Counted from the first letter of the stretch, positions 1-7,208 are shown. The stretch is 11,802 bases of DNA from JBDTMC01 sp039934475 (GCA_039934475.1 JBDTMC010000244.1:1-11802); one strand, 5' to 3'. A program made the numbers and translations. Notes: generated from the letters alone by a model not told the origin.

Positions 1-754
1 CGCTGTGGCCACGGCTACGTACACCTTGCGCGCCGCCACACCCACGTTCGCTCCGGCTGCTGGAACGTATAGCTCCGCGCGGTCCGTAGTGCTCTCCGAT
101 GCCAGCCCCGGGGTCACCGTCTACTACACAACGAATGGCAGTACACCAACCACCGCTTCCACGCCCTATGCAGGCGGAATCCCCGTCACGGCCACCATTA
201 CGATCAAGGCAATTGCGGCAGCCACTGGCTGGACCAGCAGTGCTGTAGCGACAGCGGCTTATACCCTGCGGGCCGCTACACCGACGTTTAGTCCCGCCGC
301 TGGAACATTCGGCGCTCCGCAGTCCGTGGTACTCCTGGATGCGAGCCCCGGCGTAACCATCTATTACACAACCAACGGCAGCACACCGACGACCAGTTCG
401 ACTTCGTATACCGGCCCAATCCCGGTATCTGCCACCACGACGATCAAGGCAATTGCGGTAGCCACTGGCTGGACCAGCAGCGCCGTGGCATCGGCCGCCT
501 ACACCCTGCGTGCAAACGCGCCGACATTCGGTCTCGCGGCCGGTACCTATACAGGCCCGCAATCCATCGCACTCTCGGATACCAGCCCGGGTGTCACCAT
601 CTATTACACAACCAACGGCAACAACCCAACTACCGCTTCGACCCCATATTCGGGACCGATCCCCGTTACGGCGACGACAACGGTGAAGGCGATTGCTGCG
701 GCCACCGGCTGGACCAGCAGCTCGGTTGTAACCGCCAAATACACGATCCAGTGA
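1..754 (+). CDS. C-terminal part of a chitobiase-repeat surface or secreted protein (5' end outside window)
   Basis: The reading frame is open from the first complete codon (position 2) to the TGA at 752-754, so the start lies upstream of the window; the GTG at position 5 is internal. About 250 residues are visible. They are three copies of an 80-residue unit containing a TPTF-AAGTY segment, a SPGVTIYYTTNG core, a PTT-S-PY segment, PIPV-ATTTIKAIA and ATGWTSS. This matches the chitobiase/beta-hexosaminidase C-terminal domain (CHB_HEX_C type), an Ig-like beta-sandwich found in tandem in secreted and cell-surface bacterial proteins, often beside carbohydrate-active or lectin domains. The protein stops four residues (YTIQ) into what would be a fourth unit. 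No catalytic residue or anchor is visible in this part, so the activity of the whole protein is unknown. The gene is convergent with the S9 peptidase. Confidence 0.85.
   Translation, partial: AVATATYTLRAATPTFAPAAGTYSSARSVVLSDASPGVTVYYTTNGSTPTTASTPYAGGIPVTATITIKAIAAATGWTSSAVATAAYTLRAATPTFSPAAGTFGAPQSVVLLDASPGVTIYYTTNGSTPTTSSTSYTGPIPVSATTTIKAIAVATGWTSSAVASAAYTLRANAPTFGLAAGTYTGPQSIALSDTSPGVTIYYTTNGNNPTTASTPYSGPIPVTATTTVKAIAAATGWTSSSVVTAKYTIQ
20..739 (+). repeat. Three tandem 240-bp coding repeats
   Basis: Units run 20-259, 260-499 and 500-739. Each is exactly 240 bp (80 codons) with no insertion or deletion, so they align column by column. DNA identity is high in places: the segment meaning ATGWTSS is nearly identical at 221-240, 461-480 and 701-720, and the core encoding YYTTNG is identical in units 2 and 3 (361-380 and 601-620). 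This suggests recent duplication or gene conversion rather than old, diverged domains. More units probably lie upstream of the window. Confidence 0.9.
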
Positions 755-759
755 CCGCA

Positions 760-778
760 AAGCCGCGGCGGGCGGCTT
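760..778. terminator. Hairpin between convergent genes, possible bidirectional terminator
   Basis: A perfect 7-bp inverted repeat, AAGCCGC (760-766) and GCGGCTT (772-778), encloses a 5-base loop. It lies 5 bp past the stop of the repeat protein and 38 bp past the stop of the convergent S9 peptidase. There is no real T-run on either side (two T on the + strand, three on the - strand), so intrinsic termination is only possible. The rest of the 62-bp gap shows nothing else. Confidence 0.4.
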
Positions 779-816
779 CAATCGACGCCAGTGCGGAGGC
801 CGGATCGAAATAGCCC

Positions 817-2877
817 CTACTTTCGCAACTTACGGTTCAGGAACTCCTCCGCGGCATGATACGCCTTCAACCAGTTCTCATGGCGAAGGAAATCATGCAC
901 CTCGTCGGGAAAGATCAGCTGTTCGAATTCGACGTGATACTTGCGAAGCTGCTCGGCCAGGCTTACCGTCTCGCTGAACGGAACGTTGCGGTCGTCGTCC
1001 CCATGAATCAACAGCACGGGCGAACGCCAGTCTTTCACGGAAGCCATGGGTGAGGAATCGAACGCAAGCTTGGCCTCGTCACGCGCGGTTGGCTCGTATG
1101 TCTGGACGAAGTTGCGAATCACGACATTCCAATCGTGGACGCCGTGAAGGTCTACGCCGGCAGCGAACAGATCCGAGGCTCGGGAGAGCCCGAGTGCGGT
1201 TAGATATCCACCGTAAGACCCGCCCCACAGCCCGATCCGCTTGCCATCCACTTCCGGCCGGTTGCGCAGATACAGTCCCGCGCCCAGTACATCTTGAAAC
1301 TCGCTGGCGCCGGTGGCTCCGTAGTTCAATGCTTCGCGGAACTCCATGCCGTAACCGATGCCGCTACGGTAATTGATAGCCAGAACCACATAGCCAAGCG
1401 ATGCCAGATACTGATTCATCGCATAGGTGTTGTGGTAGTAATACATGTAATGAAAACCCGGCATCATTTGCCGGCGCGAACCTCCGTGAATAAAGATCAG
1501 TGCGGCGCGATTATCCCCCGGCTTCCCGTCGCGCGGCAGAAATAACTGCCCGTGGATGAGTAATCCATCGGCGGCGGAGTAAGTAACTTCCTGCGGTTCC
1601 ACAAGAGACCCCGACGGAAACTCAGCGGGAATCGCTGAGGCAGCCAGTTCGCGCGTTTCCGCGCCGGTGAGAACAGCGGCATGGGCCGGGCGTACAGCAT
1701 TGGACCGCAGAAAGGCGATGTCGCCGCCCTCCGTCATTACAGGCGACCACTCGATGCCTTTCCCGGTGGTGATGGCCTTGGGAGCGCCATCCCCCGGAGT
1801 CAAGCTCCAGATGTGGCGCCGGTTGATGTCACCTTGGTTCGAGGCAAATAGGATTCGCTTGCCATCGGGCGTTTGCGAGACATGCTCCACTTCAAACGCG
1901 CCTGGAGTGAGCAGTGACGCATCGCCTCCGCTTTCGCCGATGGCATAGAGATGAGTCCAGCCGTCCTTTTCCCATGGGAAGATTAGCCGTCCATTGGTCC
2001 AGGAGATCTGTTTCTGCCCCACGATTCCATGGAACACGCTGCCGCGCCCGGCGGCCGCGCGCCAGACTTCCTTCCCCGTGCCGGTGCCAATACTGGCAAC
2101 TCGAATGGACCACGGCTGTCCTTCGCGCTCCGCCCCGAACATGAATCCGAGTTTGCGCGCTGGAATGCGAACGAAGGCGATGCGCGTTCCGTCTGGCGAC
2201 CAGGAAGGCTGGCCATCATGGTCCACGCTGGGATCGAGAAAGCGCACTATCTTCGTCGCGACATCGAAAACACCGATGAATGAGTGATCGCCGCGATCAC
2301 TGACAAAGGCCAGGCTTGCCCCATCCGGCGACCACGCCAGCCCCGACGCGGTACCCCGCATTTTGAAAAGTTGAGCCTCCTTAGCCGAGCCATCTGCCGG
2401 CGCCCACCACACCTGGCCGGCCTTCACCCAAGCCACCCGCAGGCCCTTTGGTGAAACGGCCGGGGCGCTCCCCTCGCCCAGTCTGCGAGGCTGCCCGCCG
2501 CCGGCCGCAACGATCCACACAGCTTCCTCGGCGCCATTTGCGTCATGCGTGGGATTGGGAATCTCGCCGCGGCGATTGGCGGCGCCGCCACGAACGTACA
2601 GCACCGCGGTTCCATCCGGGATCCAATTGAGGGCGGTGATCTCCTGGCCGTCGTCCACGTCGTAGGCGGTAATGGCGCGGCCCTGCCAGGAAGGTGCCTG
2701 CGCCACCCAGATGTTTCGTTTGCCCGCGGCGTCCAGGACCCACGCCACGCGGGATCCGGCCGGCGATGCAGTAAGTTCCGAAGGGAAAGCCGGCGAGAGA
2801 ATCTGTTCCAGGGAGAAGGTAGCGGCGCCCGCTGAAACCGCCACCAGTACCGAAATAGCCAGTAGCCGGTATCTCAT
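817..2877 (-). CDS. Exported S9-family (prolyl oligopeptidase-type) serine peptidase
   Basis: The 686-residue protein starts with a signal peptide (basic MRYR, then a hydrophobic stretch ending near AGAA at residues 16-19), so it should act in the periplasm or outside the cell. Residues about 30-400 form a beta-propeller with TolB/PD40-like blades, seen as WSPDG or PDG motifs near residues 86, 182, 226 and 337. The C-terminal alpha/beta-hydrolase domain (about 430-686) carries an HGG oxyanion motif near 464, the nucleophile S554 in GGSYGG, D629 in HGDDDRNVP and H661 in DEVHDF: a complete catalytic triad in the usual order. Family members cleave short peptides as dipeptidyl- or acylaminoacyl-peptidases; the exact specificity cannot be read here. 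The ATG at 2877 has a weak GAG ribosome site and is the start that gives the signal peptide. The gene is divergent from a LacI-type regulator. Confidence 0.93.
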   Translation of the reverse strand: MRYRLLAISVLVAVSAGAATFSLEQILSPAFPSELTASPAGSRVAWVLDAAGKRNIWVAQAPSWQGRAITAYDVDDGQEITALNWIPDGTAVLYVRGGAANRRGEIPNPTHDANGAEEAVWIVAAGGGQPRRLGEGSAPAVSPKGLRVAWVKAGQVWWAPADGSAKEAQLFKMRGTASGLAWSPDGASLAFVSDRGDHSFIGVFDVATKIVRFLDPSVDHDGQPSWSPDGTRIAFVRIPARKLGFMFGAEREGQPWSIRVASIGTGTGKEVWRAAAGRGSVFHGIVGQKQISWTNGRLIFPWEKDGWTHLYAIGESGGDASLLTPGAFEVEHVSQTPDGKRILFASNQGDINRRHIWSLTPGDGAPKAITTGKGIEWSPVMTEGGDIAFLRSNAVRPAHAAVLTGAETRELAASAIPAEFPSGSLVEPQEVTYSAADGLLIHGQLFLPRDGKPGDNRAALIFIHGGSRRQMMPGFHYMYYYHNTYAMNQYLASLGYVVLAINYRSGIGYGMEFREALNYGATGASEFQDVLGAGLYLRNRPEVDGKRIGLWGGSYGGYLTALGLSRASDLFAAGVDLHGVHDWNVVIRNFVQTYEPTARDEAKLAFDSSPMASVKDWRSPVLLIHGDDDRNVPFSETVSLAEQLRKYHVEFEQLIFPDEVHDFLRHENWLKAYHAAEEFLNRKLRK

Positions 2878-2933
2878 GATCTCAACAGGTATAACATGGA
2901 TGGAATTCAGAGCGCGGCGGAAGGATAAGACCA
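2878..2933. promoter_or_regulatory. Divergent intergenic region with a TATA-like box
   Basis: These 56 bp must hold promoter signals for both the S9 peptidase (-) and the LacI-type regulator (+) unless transcription starts inside either gene. The only AT-rich element is GGTATAACATGG around 2889-2900. It gives a TATAAC -10-like box on the + strand (2890-2895) and an overlapping TTATAC on the - strand. No convincing -35 box was found for either direction, and no clear palindrome is present. Confidence 0.3.
2921..2925 (+). promoter_or_regulatory. Ribosome binding site deciding the GTG start of the LacI-type gene
   Basis: AAGGA ends 8 bases before the GTG at 2934. The alternative ATG at 2946 would leave 20 bases, so the GTG start is preferred. 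Confidence 0.6.
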
Positions 2934-3947
2934 GTGCGAGTCACAATGAAAGATATTGCGCGGGACCTGAACGTGTCGGTGGTCACCGTGTCGAAGGTTC
3001 TCAGAAACCACGGAGATATCAGCAAAGGAACCCGCGAGCGCGTGCTAGTCAGGATGAAAGAGCTGAACTATCAGCCGAATCTGGCGGCTCGGGCGCTGGT
3101 GACAGGTCGAACGTACAGCATCGGACTGGTAGTGCCAGACCTCGTGCATCCGTTCTTCGCCGAAGTGGCCAAGGGCATCAGCCACTACTTCCGGCCAAAG
3201 GGCTACGGGTTGATGATCTCCTCATCGGAAGAGAACGCGGAGCTGGAGCGGCGGGAAGTAGAGTTTTTGCTCGCGCGGCGGGTGGATGCGCTGATTCTTG
3301 CCTCAGCCCAACACACTTCCGAAAGCTTTGCTCTATGCGAGCAGCACAAAGTCCCTTGCGTCTTGATTGACCGCCGATTTCCAGACGTGAAGGCGCATTA
3401 CGTGGGCGTCGATGACCACGCCATAGGGAGAATTGCAACAGCCCATCTGGTGGAGCGCGGTTGTCGCCGCATCGCACACATCCGCGGTAGCGCGGTAAGC
3501 CCCGGGCTTGCCCGCTATGAAGGTTACCGGGATGCGCTGCGTGACGCCGGAATGCCACTCCTGGATTCGTACGTGGTGGCAGGGCGTAGCAGCGACGACA
3601 GGGCGGACATCAGTGGCTACGATGCCATGAAACGGCTGCTAGCGTTGGATCCGCGTCCCGACGGGGTCTTTTGTTTTAACGATCCGATGGCGGGCGGCGC
3701 CATGAAGGCGATTCTGGAATGCGGCTTGCGAGTACCCGACGACATTGCCCTGGTGGGCGCCGGCAACGTAGCCTACGCGGAATTACTCCGCGTATCGTTA
3801 ACGTCGATCGATCAGAATAGTGCGAGCATTGGCGACCGCGCGGCGAGGGTGGCATTGCGGCTGATTGAAGCCTCCGAGCCTTTGCGGCCGCGGAGCGTGA
3901 TTTTGCCGCCGCGATTGGTCGTGCGGGATTCTACTCGCAAACGTTAA
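2934..3947 (+). CDS. LacI-family transcriptional regulator
   Basis: The 337-residue protein has the standard LacI length and layout. Residues 5-26 (MKDIARDLNVSVVTVSKVLRNH) are the helix-turn-helix. Residues about 47-60 are the hinge, with L55 in the position of the minor-groove leucine. Residues 61-337 are the periplasmic-binding-protein-like effector domain, beginning YSIGLVVPDLVHPFF, with likely ligand residues R147/R148, R194 and N249/D250. LacI proteins usually bind a sugar or sugar derivative and release a palindromic operator. The GTG start is chosen from the AAGGA site; an ATG four codons later is possible. It is divergent from the S9 peptidase, and its 3' end overlaps the convergent zinc dehydrogenase by 17 bp (3931-3947). 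The likely target is the dehydrogenase pair next door, by proximity and the palindrome at 5956-5985; this is inference. Confidence 0.93.
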   Translation: MRVTMKDIARDLNVSVVTVSKVLRNHGDISKGTRERVLVRMKELNYQPNLAARALVTGRTYSIGLVVPDLVHPFFAEVAKGISHYFRPKGYGLMISSSEENAELERREVEFLLARRVDALILASAQHTSESFALCEQHKVPCVLIDRRFPDVKAHYVGVDDHAIGRIATAHLVERGCRRIAHIRGSAVSPGLARYEGYRDALRDAGMPLLDSYVVAGRSSDDRADISGYDAMKRLLALDPRPDGVFCFNDPMAGGAMKAILECGLRVPDDIALVGAGNVAYAELLRVSLTSIDQNSASIGDRAARVALRLIEASEPLRPRSVILPPRLVVRDSTRKR

Positions 3948-4953
3948 CCAGGATCTTGGAAAACGCAGCCGGGTTTTGCGACCACTCCTCCAGAACCTCG
4001 CCTGTCTTTTCCAACGGGACCACGCAGGTAATCGTTTCTTCCACTGGAAACGCACCCCGTGTCAGCACTTCCACCACTTCACGGAAGTCTTCAATCACCG
4101 CGTTTCGCGATCCGCGGATGTCGAGTTCCTTTTGCACAAAAAGTCGCGTCTCGTAACAGACCGGCTCTTTGGCGTAACCAATGTAGACTACACGGCCGGT
4201 AAAGGCCACGGCTTCCACCGCAGCGCGGAAGGTGTCTGGAGTGCCCACCGCTTCAATCACCACATCCGGGCCGTCGCCGTCGGTCAAATCGAGCATTGCC
4301 TGCACCATCTTTTCGCGCTTCGCATTGACGGTCTGGGATGCCCCTGCTTTGCGGGCCAACGCCAGTTTGCCATCGTCAATGTCCACCGAAATGACCCGCG
4401 CCCCGCGATGAGCGGAGGACGCAATCGCGCCCAAACCAACCGTACCGGCGCCAAGAACGGCGACCACATCCCCGGCGGCCACCTCTCCGCGGCGCGCCGC
4501 GTGGAAGCCAACGGTCAAAGGCTCCACCAGGCATAGTTCACGCAAGCTGAGCCGCGGAGCAGGGATCAGTTTCGTCCAGGGGGCCGTAATGAATTCGGTG
4601 AGAGCGCCGTTCCTCTGCACGCCCAGAGTATGGTTGGTGCGGCAGGCGTTGGGCCGCCCGCGGCGGCAGGCCGGGCAATTGCCGCACGCAGTATAGGGCG
4701 ACAGTGTCACGTCCATTCCTACTTGGAATTCCGCCGGTACGCCTTCCCCTAACCCAGCAATGGTCGCCGCGATTTCGTGCCCCGGGATGCGCGGAAAGGA
4801 GACCATCGGATTCTTGCCGCGGAAGCTATTCACGTCCGATCCGCAGAGTCCCACCATGCGCACGCGCAACAGGACTTCGCCCGCAGCGGCGGAGGGCACT
4901 TCGATATCGGTGACCGCTACCTGACCAGGGTGTTCAATGACAAGCGCTCTCAT
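3931..4953 (-). CDS. Zinc-dependent medium-chain dehydrogenase (L-galactonate/sorbitol/threonine dehydrogenase type)
   Basis: The 340-residue protein is a complete MDR enzyme that oxidises a secondary alcohol with NAD(P). Catalytic zinc ligands are C37 (GLCGSD), H59 and E60 (PGHE) and E144 (LVEP). The structural zinc site is C90, C93, C96 and C104. The Rossmann motif is GAGTVG at 168-173, and D191 at the end of the second strand suggests preference for NAD. The length, the FPR-PGHEI segment and the SRNAVIEDF segment near 282-290 recall E. coli L-galactonate 5-dehydrogenase (LgoD/YjjN), but L-threonine or sorbitol dehydrogenase activity is not excluded. It starts 15 bp after the aldo/keto reductase and is probably its co-transcribed partner. 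Its 3' end overlaps the convergent LacI gene. The ribosome site is weak (GAAAG). Confidence 0.9.
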   Translation of the reverse strand: MRALVIEHPGQVAVTDIEVPSAAAGEVLLRVRMVGLCGSDVNSFRGKNPMVSFPRIPGHEIAATIAGLGEGVPAEFQVGMDVTLSPYTACGNCPACRRGRPNACRTNHTLGVQRNGALTEFITAPWTKLIPAPRLSLRELCLVEPLTVGFHAARRGEVAAGDVVAVLGAGTVGLGAIASSAHRGARVISVDIDDGKLALARKAGASQTVNAKREKMVQAMLDLTDGDGPDVVIEAVGTPDTFRAAVEAVAFTGRVVYIGYAKEPVCYETRLFVQKELDIRGSRNAVIEDFREVVEVLTRGAFPVEETITCVVPLEKTGEVLEEWSQNPAAFSKILVNVCE

Positions 4954-4968
4954 AATGGTGCTTTCAGC

Positions 4969-5940
4969 TTACGCCTTGCCGGGGTGTGGGGCCAGAGGGG
5001 TGGGATCGGCATCGTTATTCACCGCCTCACCGGAGGACCATGTGATGTCCTTCACCGGAGCGACAATGGCCGCGATCTCGGCGAGCAGCGCCGGTTCCAC
5101 TTCCAGGTCAAGCGTGGCAATGTTCTTCAGGACGTGGGCCGGGTCGGCCATACCCACCAGCGTCGAGGCTACATCGGGATGGTTCAGGCAGAAGCGGAGG
5201 GCTACCGATGAGACATCGACACCATAACGGCTGCAAGTTTCCGCCACGCGGCGTCCCGCATCCTTCACCGCTTCCGGAGCGGGGTGCCAATCGGGAGCGC
5301 CATGGTTAGTGAGAACGCCCATGTGCAGCGGCGACGCGTTGATGAGGCCGATATTCCGCTGGCGGCACAGTGGAGTCACGTCTTTATCCAGATCGGTAAT
5401 GAGGAAATTGTAGCGGCAGTAGGAAAGGATGGAGTCGACGTCTACGGCCGAAGCAACGGCGTGCAAAATCTTCAGCGGCAGCCCGGTGATGCCAATGAAA
5501 CGAGCCTTTCCGCTACGCTGGATAACACGCAATGCCGGCACAGCCTCTTCGACGATCTGGGCGTAGTCTGCGAATTCGATGTCGTGCAATTGCAGCAGAT
5601 CGACGTAATCTGTGCGCAGGCGGGCGAGGGACTCGTCGATGCTGCGGTAGAGACGTTGAGCGGAGAAGTCGAAGGTCGATTTGTCGTAGCGCCCGCACTT
5701 GGTGGCTAGTATGACTTTATCGCGGCGTCCGTTCAGCGCCGCGCCAAGGCGTTCTTCGGCCAGCGTCCGCCCGTAGTAGGGCGACACGTCGAAGAAGTTG
5801 ATGCCTTGATCGATGGCGGAGTGGACAGCTCGGGCTCCTTCGGCGGGATCGGTCTTGCGAAACTCGTCGCCCAAAGGAGAGGCGCCAAAGCCGATGAGCG
5901 ACACTGAGAGGCCGGTCTTGCCGAGGGTTCTGTATTCCAT
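4969..5940 (-). CDS. Aldo/keto reductase resembling L-galactose/L-fucose 1-dehydrogenase
   Basis: The 323-residue protein is a single AKR TIM barrel. The catalytic tetrad is D51, Y56, K81 (ATKCGRY) and H119 (LQLHDIEF). The cofactor loop is LVGMADPAHVLKNI at 261-274. Several stretches recalled from plant L-galactose dehydrogenase are present: GFGASPLG, ATKCGRY, FDFSA, SIDESL, DYVDLL, HDIEF, RFIGITGLPL, ILSYC and the WHPA segment. Plant L-galactose dehydrogenase and some bacterial L-fucose dehydrogenases oxidise C1 of the sugar to the lactone with NAD(P). The likely reaction is therefore an L-aldose to its aldonolactone. It is the first gene of a two-gene unit, 15 bp before the zinc dehydrogenase. 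A 30-bp palindrome lies 15 bp upstream of the ATG. No clear Shine-Dalgarno sequence precedes the ATG. The last 20 or so residues (rich in N, D, P) look like a loose tail. Confidence 0.9.
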   Translation of the reverse strand: MEYRTLGKTGLSVSLIGFGASPLGDEFRKTDPAEGARAVHSAIDQGINFFDVSPYYGRTLAEERLGAALNGRRDKVILATKCGRYDKSTFDFSAQRLYRSIDESLARLRTDYVDLLQLHDIEFADYAQIVEEAVPALRVIQRSGKARFIGITGLPLKILHAVASAVDVDSILSYCRYNFLITDLDKDVTPLCRQRNIGLINASPLHMGVLTNHGAPDWHPAPEAVKDAGRRVAETCSRYGVDVSSVALRFCLNHPDVASTLVGMADPAHVLKNIATLDLEVEPALLAEIAAIVAPVKDITWSSGEAVNNDADPTPLAPHPGKA

Positions 5941-5955
5941 GCTGGTGGGCTTTGG

Positions 5956-5985
5956 GTAACGATAAAGTAGTCGCTTAATCGTAAC
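5956..5985 (-). promoter_or_regulatory. 30-bp imperfect palindrome, candidate operator of the dehydrogenase pair
   Basis: The arms are GTAACGATAAAG (5956-5967) and CTTAATCGTAAC (5974-5985), matching at 10 of 12 positions, around a 6-base centre TAGTCG. On the - strand it contains a CTTTAT stretch that could serve as a -10 box, without a good -35 box. It lies 15 bp before the aldo/keto reductase ATG and is the only extended AT-richer symmetric site in this gap. Position and symmetry fit the operator of a dimeric repressor, most simply the LacI-type protein two genes away, or the XRE/PBP-like protein just upstream. No second copy was seen in the LacI/S9 gap. Confidence 0.5.
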
Positions 5986-6012
5986 GGCGGGCAGAGGGAA
6001 GGGTCAAGAGGC

Positions 6013-6042
6013 AGTTGCCTGGCTCAACGCGGCTAGGCAACT
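6013..6042 (-). terminator. Strong hairpin overlapping the stop of the XRE/PBP-like gene
   Basis: The arms AGTTGCCT (6013-6020) and AGGCAACT (6035-6042) are perfect complements, and the stem can extend by four more pairs (two of them G-U) to a 6-base loop at 6025-6030. The TAG stop of the regulator gene (6033-6035) lies inside the stem. No T-run follows on the - strand, so this may slow or end transcription or protect the 3' end, rather than being a classical intrinsic terminator. Confidence 0.45.
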
Positions 6043-7160
6043 AGTGCTCCCGTCTCCGACGTATCGTAGCCGGCGAGCACCTCCAACTTCCGCCGTAGTG
6101 TGGCTCGTTGCAGGACATCGAGAAACCCCTTGACTGCGGGAAGGTCTGCCGTTCGGCGTCGCATCACCAGATCGTAGCGTTCGCTGTGCAGGGGAATGAA
6201 GTCCAGGCCGAAGGTTTGCGCGGCAGACCTCGTTGCCAAACACACGTCCGCCTCGTGCGCCAATACGCAGTACGCCGCCGCGAGGTGCCCATACGCGATG
6301 CGATCAAAGCCATGGACCTTGGCCGTTTCTATCCCATCGCGATCAAGCAGCCGTTCCAGCAAAGCGCGGCTGCCCGACCCCGGCTCCCGGTTCACAAACC
6401 TAACGTTCTTGCGCGCCAGGTGCTCCACCTTATGCACGCCCTTTGGATTACCCGGCGCCATCACCAGCCCTTCCTCCCACCGCGCGAATGTCACCACGGC
6501 GAAGTCCTCACCCGGGTACTCTTTGCTCAAGAAGGGAAGGTTAAACTGCCCGCTTTTCGGATCTTCCAGATGGGAACCGGCGATGTGAACTTTGCCTTCA
6601 CTCAGCCATTTCAGGGCCAGCTTGCTGGAGGCGGCGGCGGTGACAATCTCCACGCCGCTGATCCGTTCCACCATTTTGGCAAGTAGTCCGGTCGCCGGAT
6701 CGCAACCAGCTAGCACCAGTCGCTTTTGAGCGGCCTCCTCCTTAGCGAAGACAACCAACTCGGCGCGCCCGCTGGCACGCCCGGCTCGTTTGATGATGCC
6801 GTCTGCCTCGGGCATGTAATAGGGGGACGCGCTCACCGGCACGCTTACCCAGCGCGAACCGATCTGACAGATCCGTACTGGCTGGCCATCCACCGCCGGC
6901 GTCGCACTTAATACCTCGGCAGCTAGCGACTCCGGCGACTTCGAATCCCCGGATTGCAGGGAGAACAGCTCGTCTACGGTCACTTCCAGTTCTCGAGCCA
7001 GATTTAGCGCCACTTCCGTATTAGGAACGTAAGTGCCCGCTTCAATCGCATAAATGGTTTGGCGACTCACGTTCACCCGTCGCGCCAGGTCCGATGCGCC
7101 CACACCGCGGCTCTTGCGAACCTCCGCCAACCGGTTCTGAACAACTGACTTTGCCGACAC
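6033..7160 (-). CDS. XRE-type regulator fused to a PBP-like (COG1910-type) ligand-binding domain
   Basis: Residues about 7-62 of 375 form an XRE-type helix-turn-helix (LAEVRKSRG, then SDLARRVNVSRQTIYAIEAG). Residues about 146-355 match the PBP_like domain related to periplasmic molybdate-binding proteins: LAGCDPATGLL at 150-160, GSHLED with QFN near 195-207, VNREPGSGSR at 256-265, a GHLAAAY segment near 291 and GYDTSETG at 364-371. There is no signal peptide, so it is a cytoplasmic one-component regulator. In related proteins the domain is thought to bind molybdate, tungstate or a similar anion, but no molybdenum transport or cofactor gene is in the window, so the ligand is open. The start is GTG at 7160, supported by GAGG 5 bases upstream (7166-7169). 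It follows the TonB-dependent receptor by 48 bp on the same strand and could be co-transcribed with it. Confidence 0.88.
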   Translation of the reverse strand: MSAKSVVQNRLAEVRKSRGVGASDLARRVNVSRQTIYAIEAGTYVPNTEVALNLARELEVTVDELFSLQSGDSKSPESLAAEVLSATPAVDGQPVRICQIGSRWVSVPVSASPYYMPEADGIIKRAGRASGRAELVVFAKEEAAQKRLVLAGCDPATGLLAKMVERISGVEIVTAAASSKLALKWLSEGKVHIAGSHLEDPKSGQFNLPFLSKEYPGEDFAVVTFARWEEGLVMAPGNPKGVHKVEHLARKNVRFVNREPGSGSRALLERLLDRDGIETAKVHGFDRIAYGHLAAAYCVLAHEADVCLATRSAAQTFGLDFIPLHSERYDLVMRRRTADLPAVKGFLDVLQRATLRRKLEVLAGYDTSETGALVA

Positions 7161-7208
7161 TATTTCCTCACTTGTACGACTTCGATCACAGTAAGCATCC
7201 GCACCGTT

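Noticed and set aside
1..754. Tandem 240-bp repeats as a possible non-coding satellite or CRISPR-like array
   Set aside because: The repeats keep one open frame with typical domain residues and have no spacers; they are protein repeats.
2672..3370. A 232-codon + strand frame across the S9/LacI junction
   Set aside because: It runs antisense to the S9 signal peptide region and out of frame through the LacI-type gene, with low-complexity composition and no domain signal.
3976..4536. A 186-codon + strand frame opposite the zinc dehydrogenase
   Set aside because: It is antisense to conserved zinc-binding and Rossmann segments and has no ribosome site or family resemblance.
6108..6686. A 192-codon + strand frame opposite the XRE/PBP-like gene
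   Set aside because: It is antisense to the conserved PBP-like domain, with composition typical of a shadow frame.
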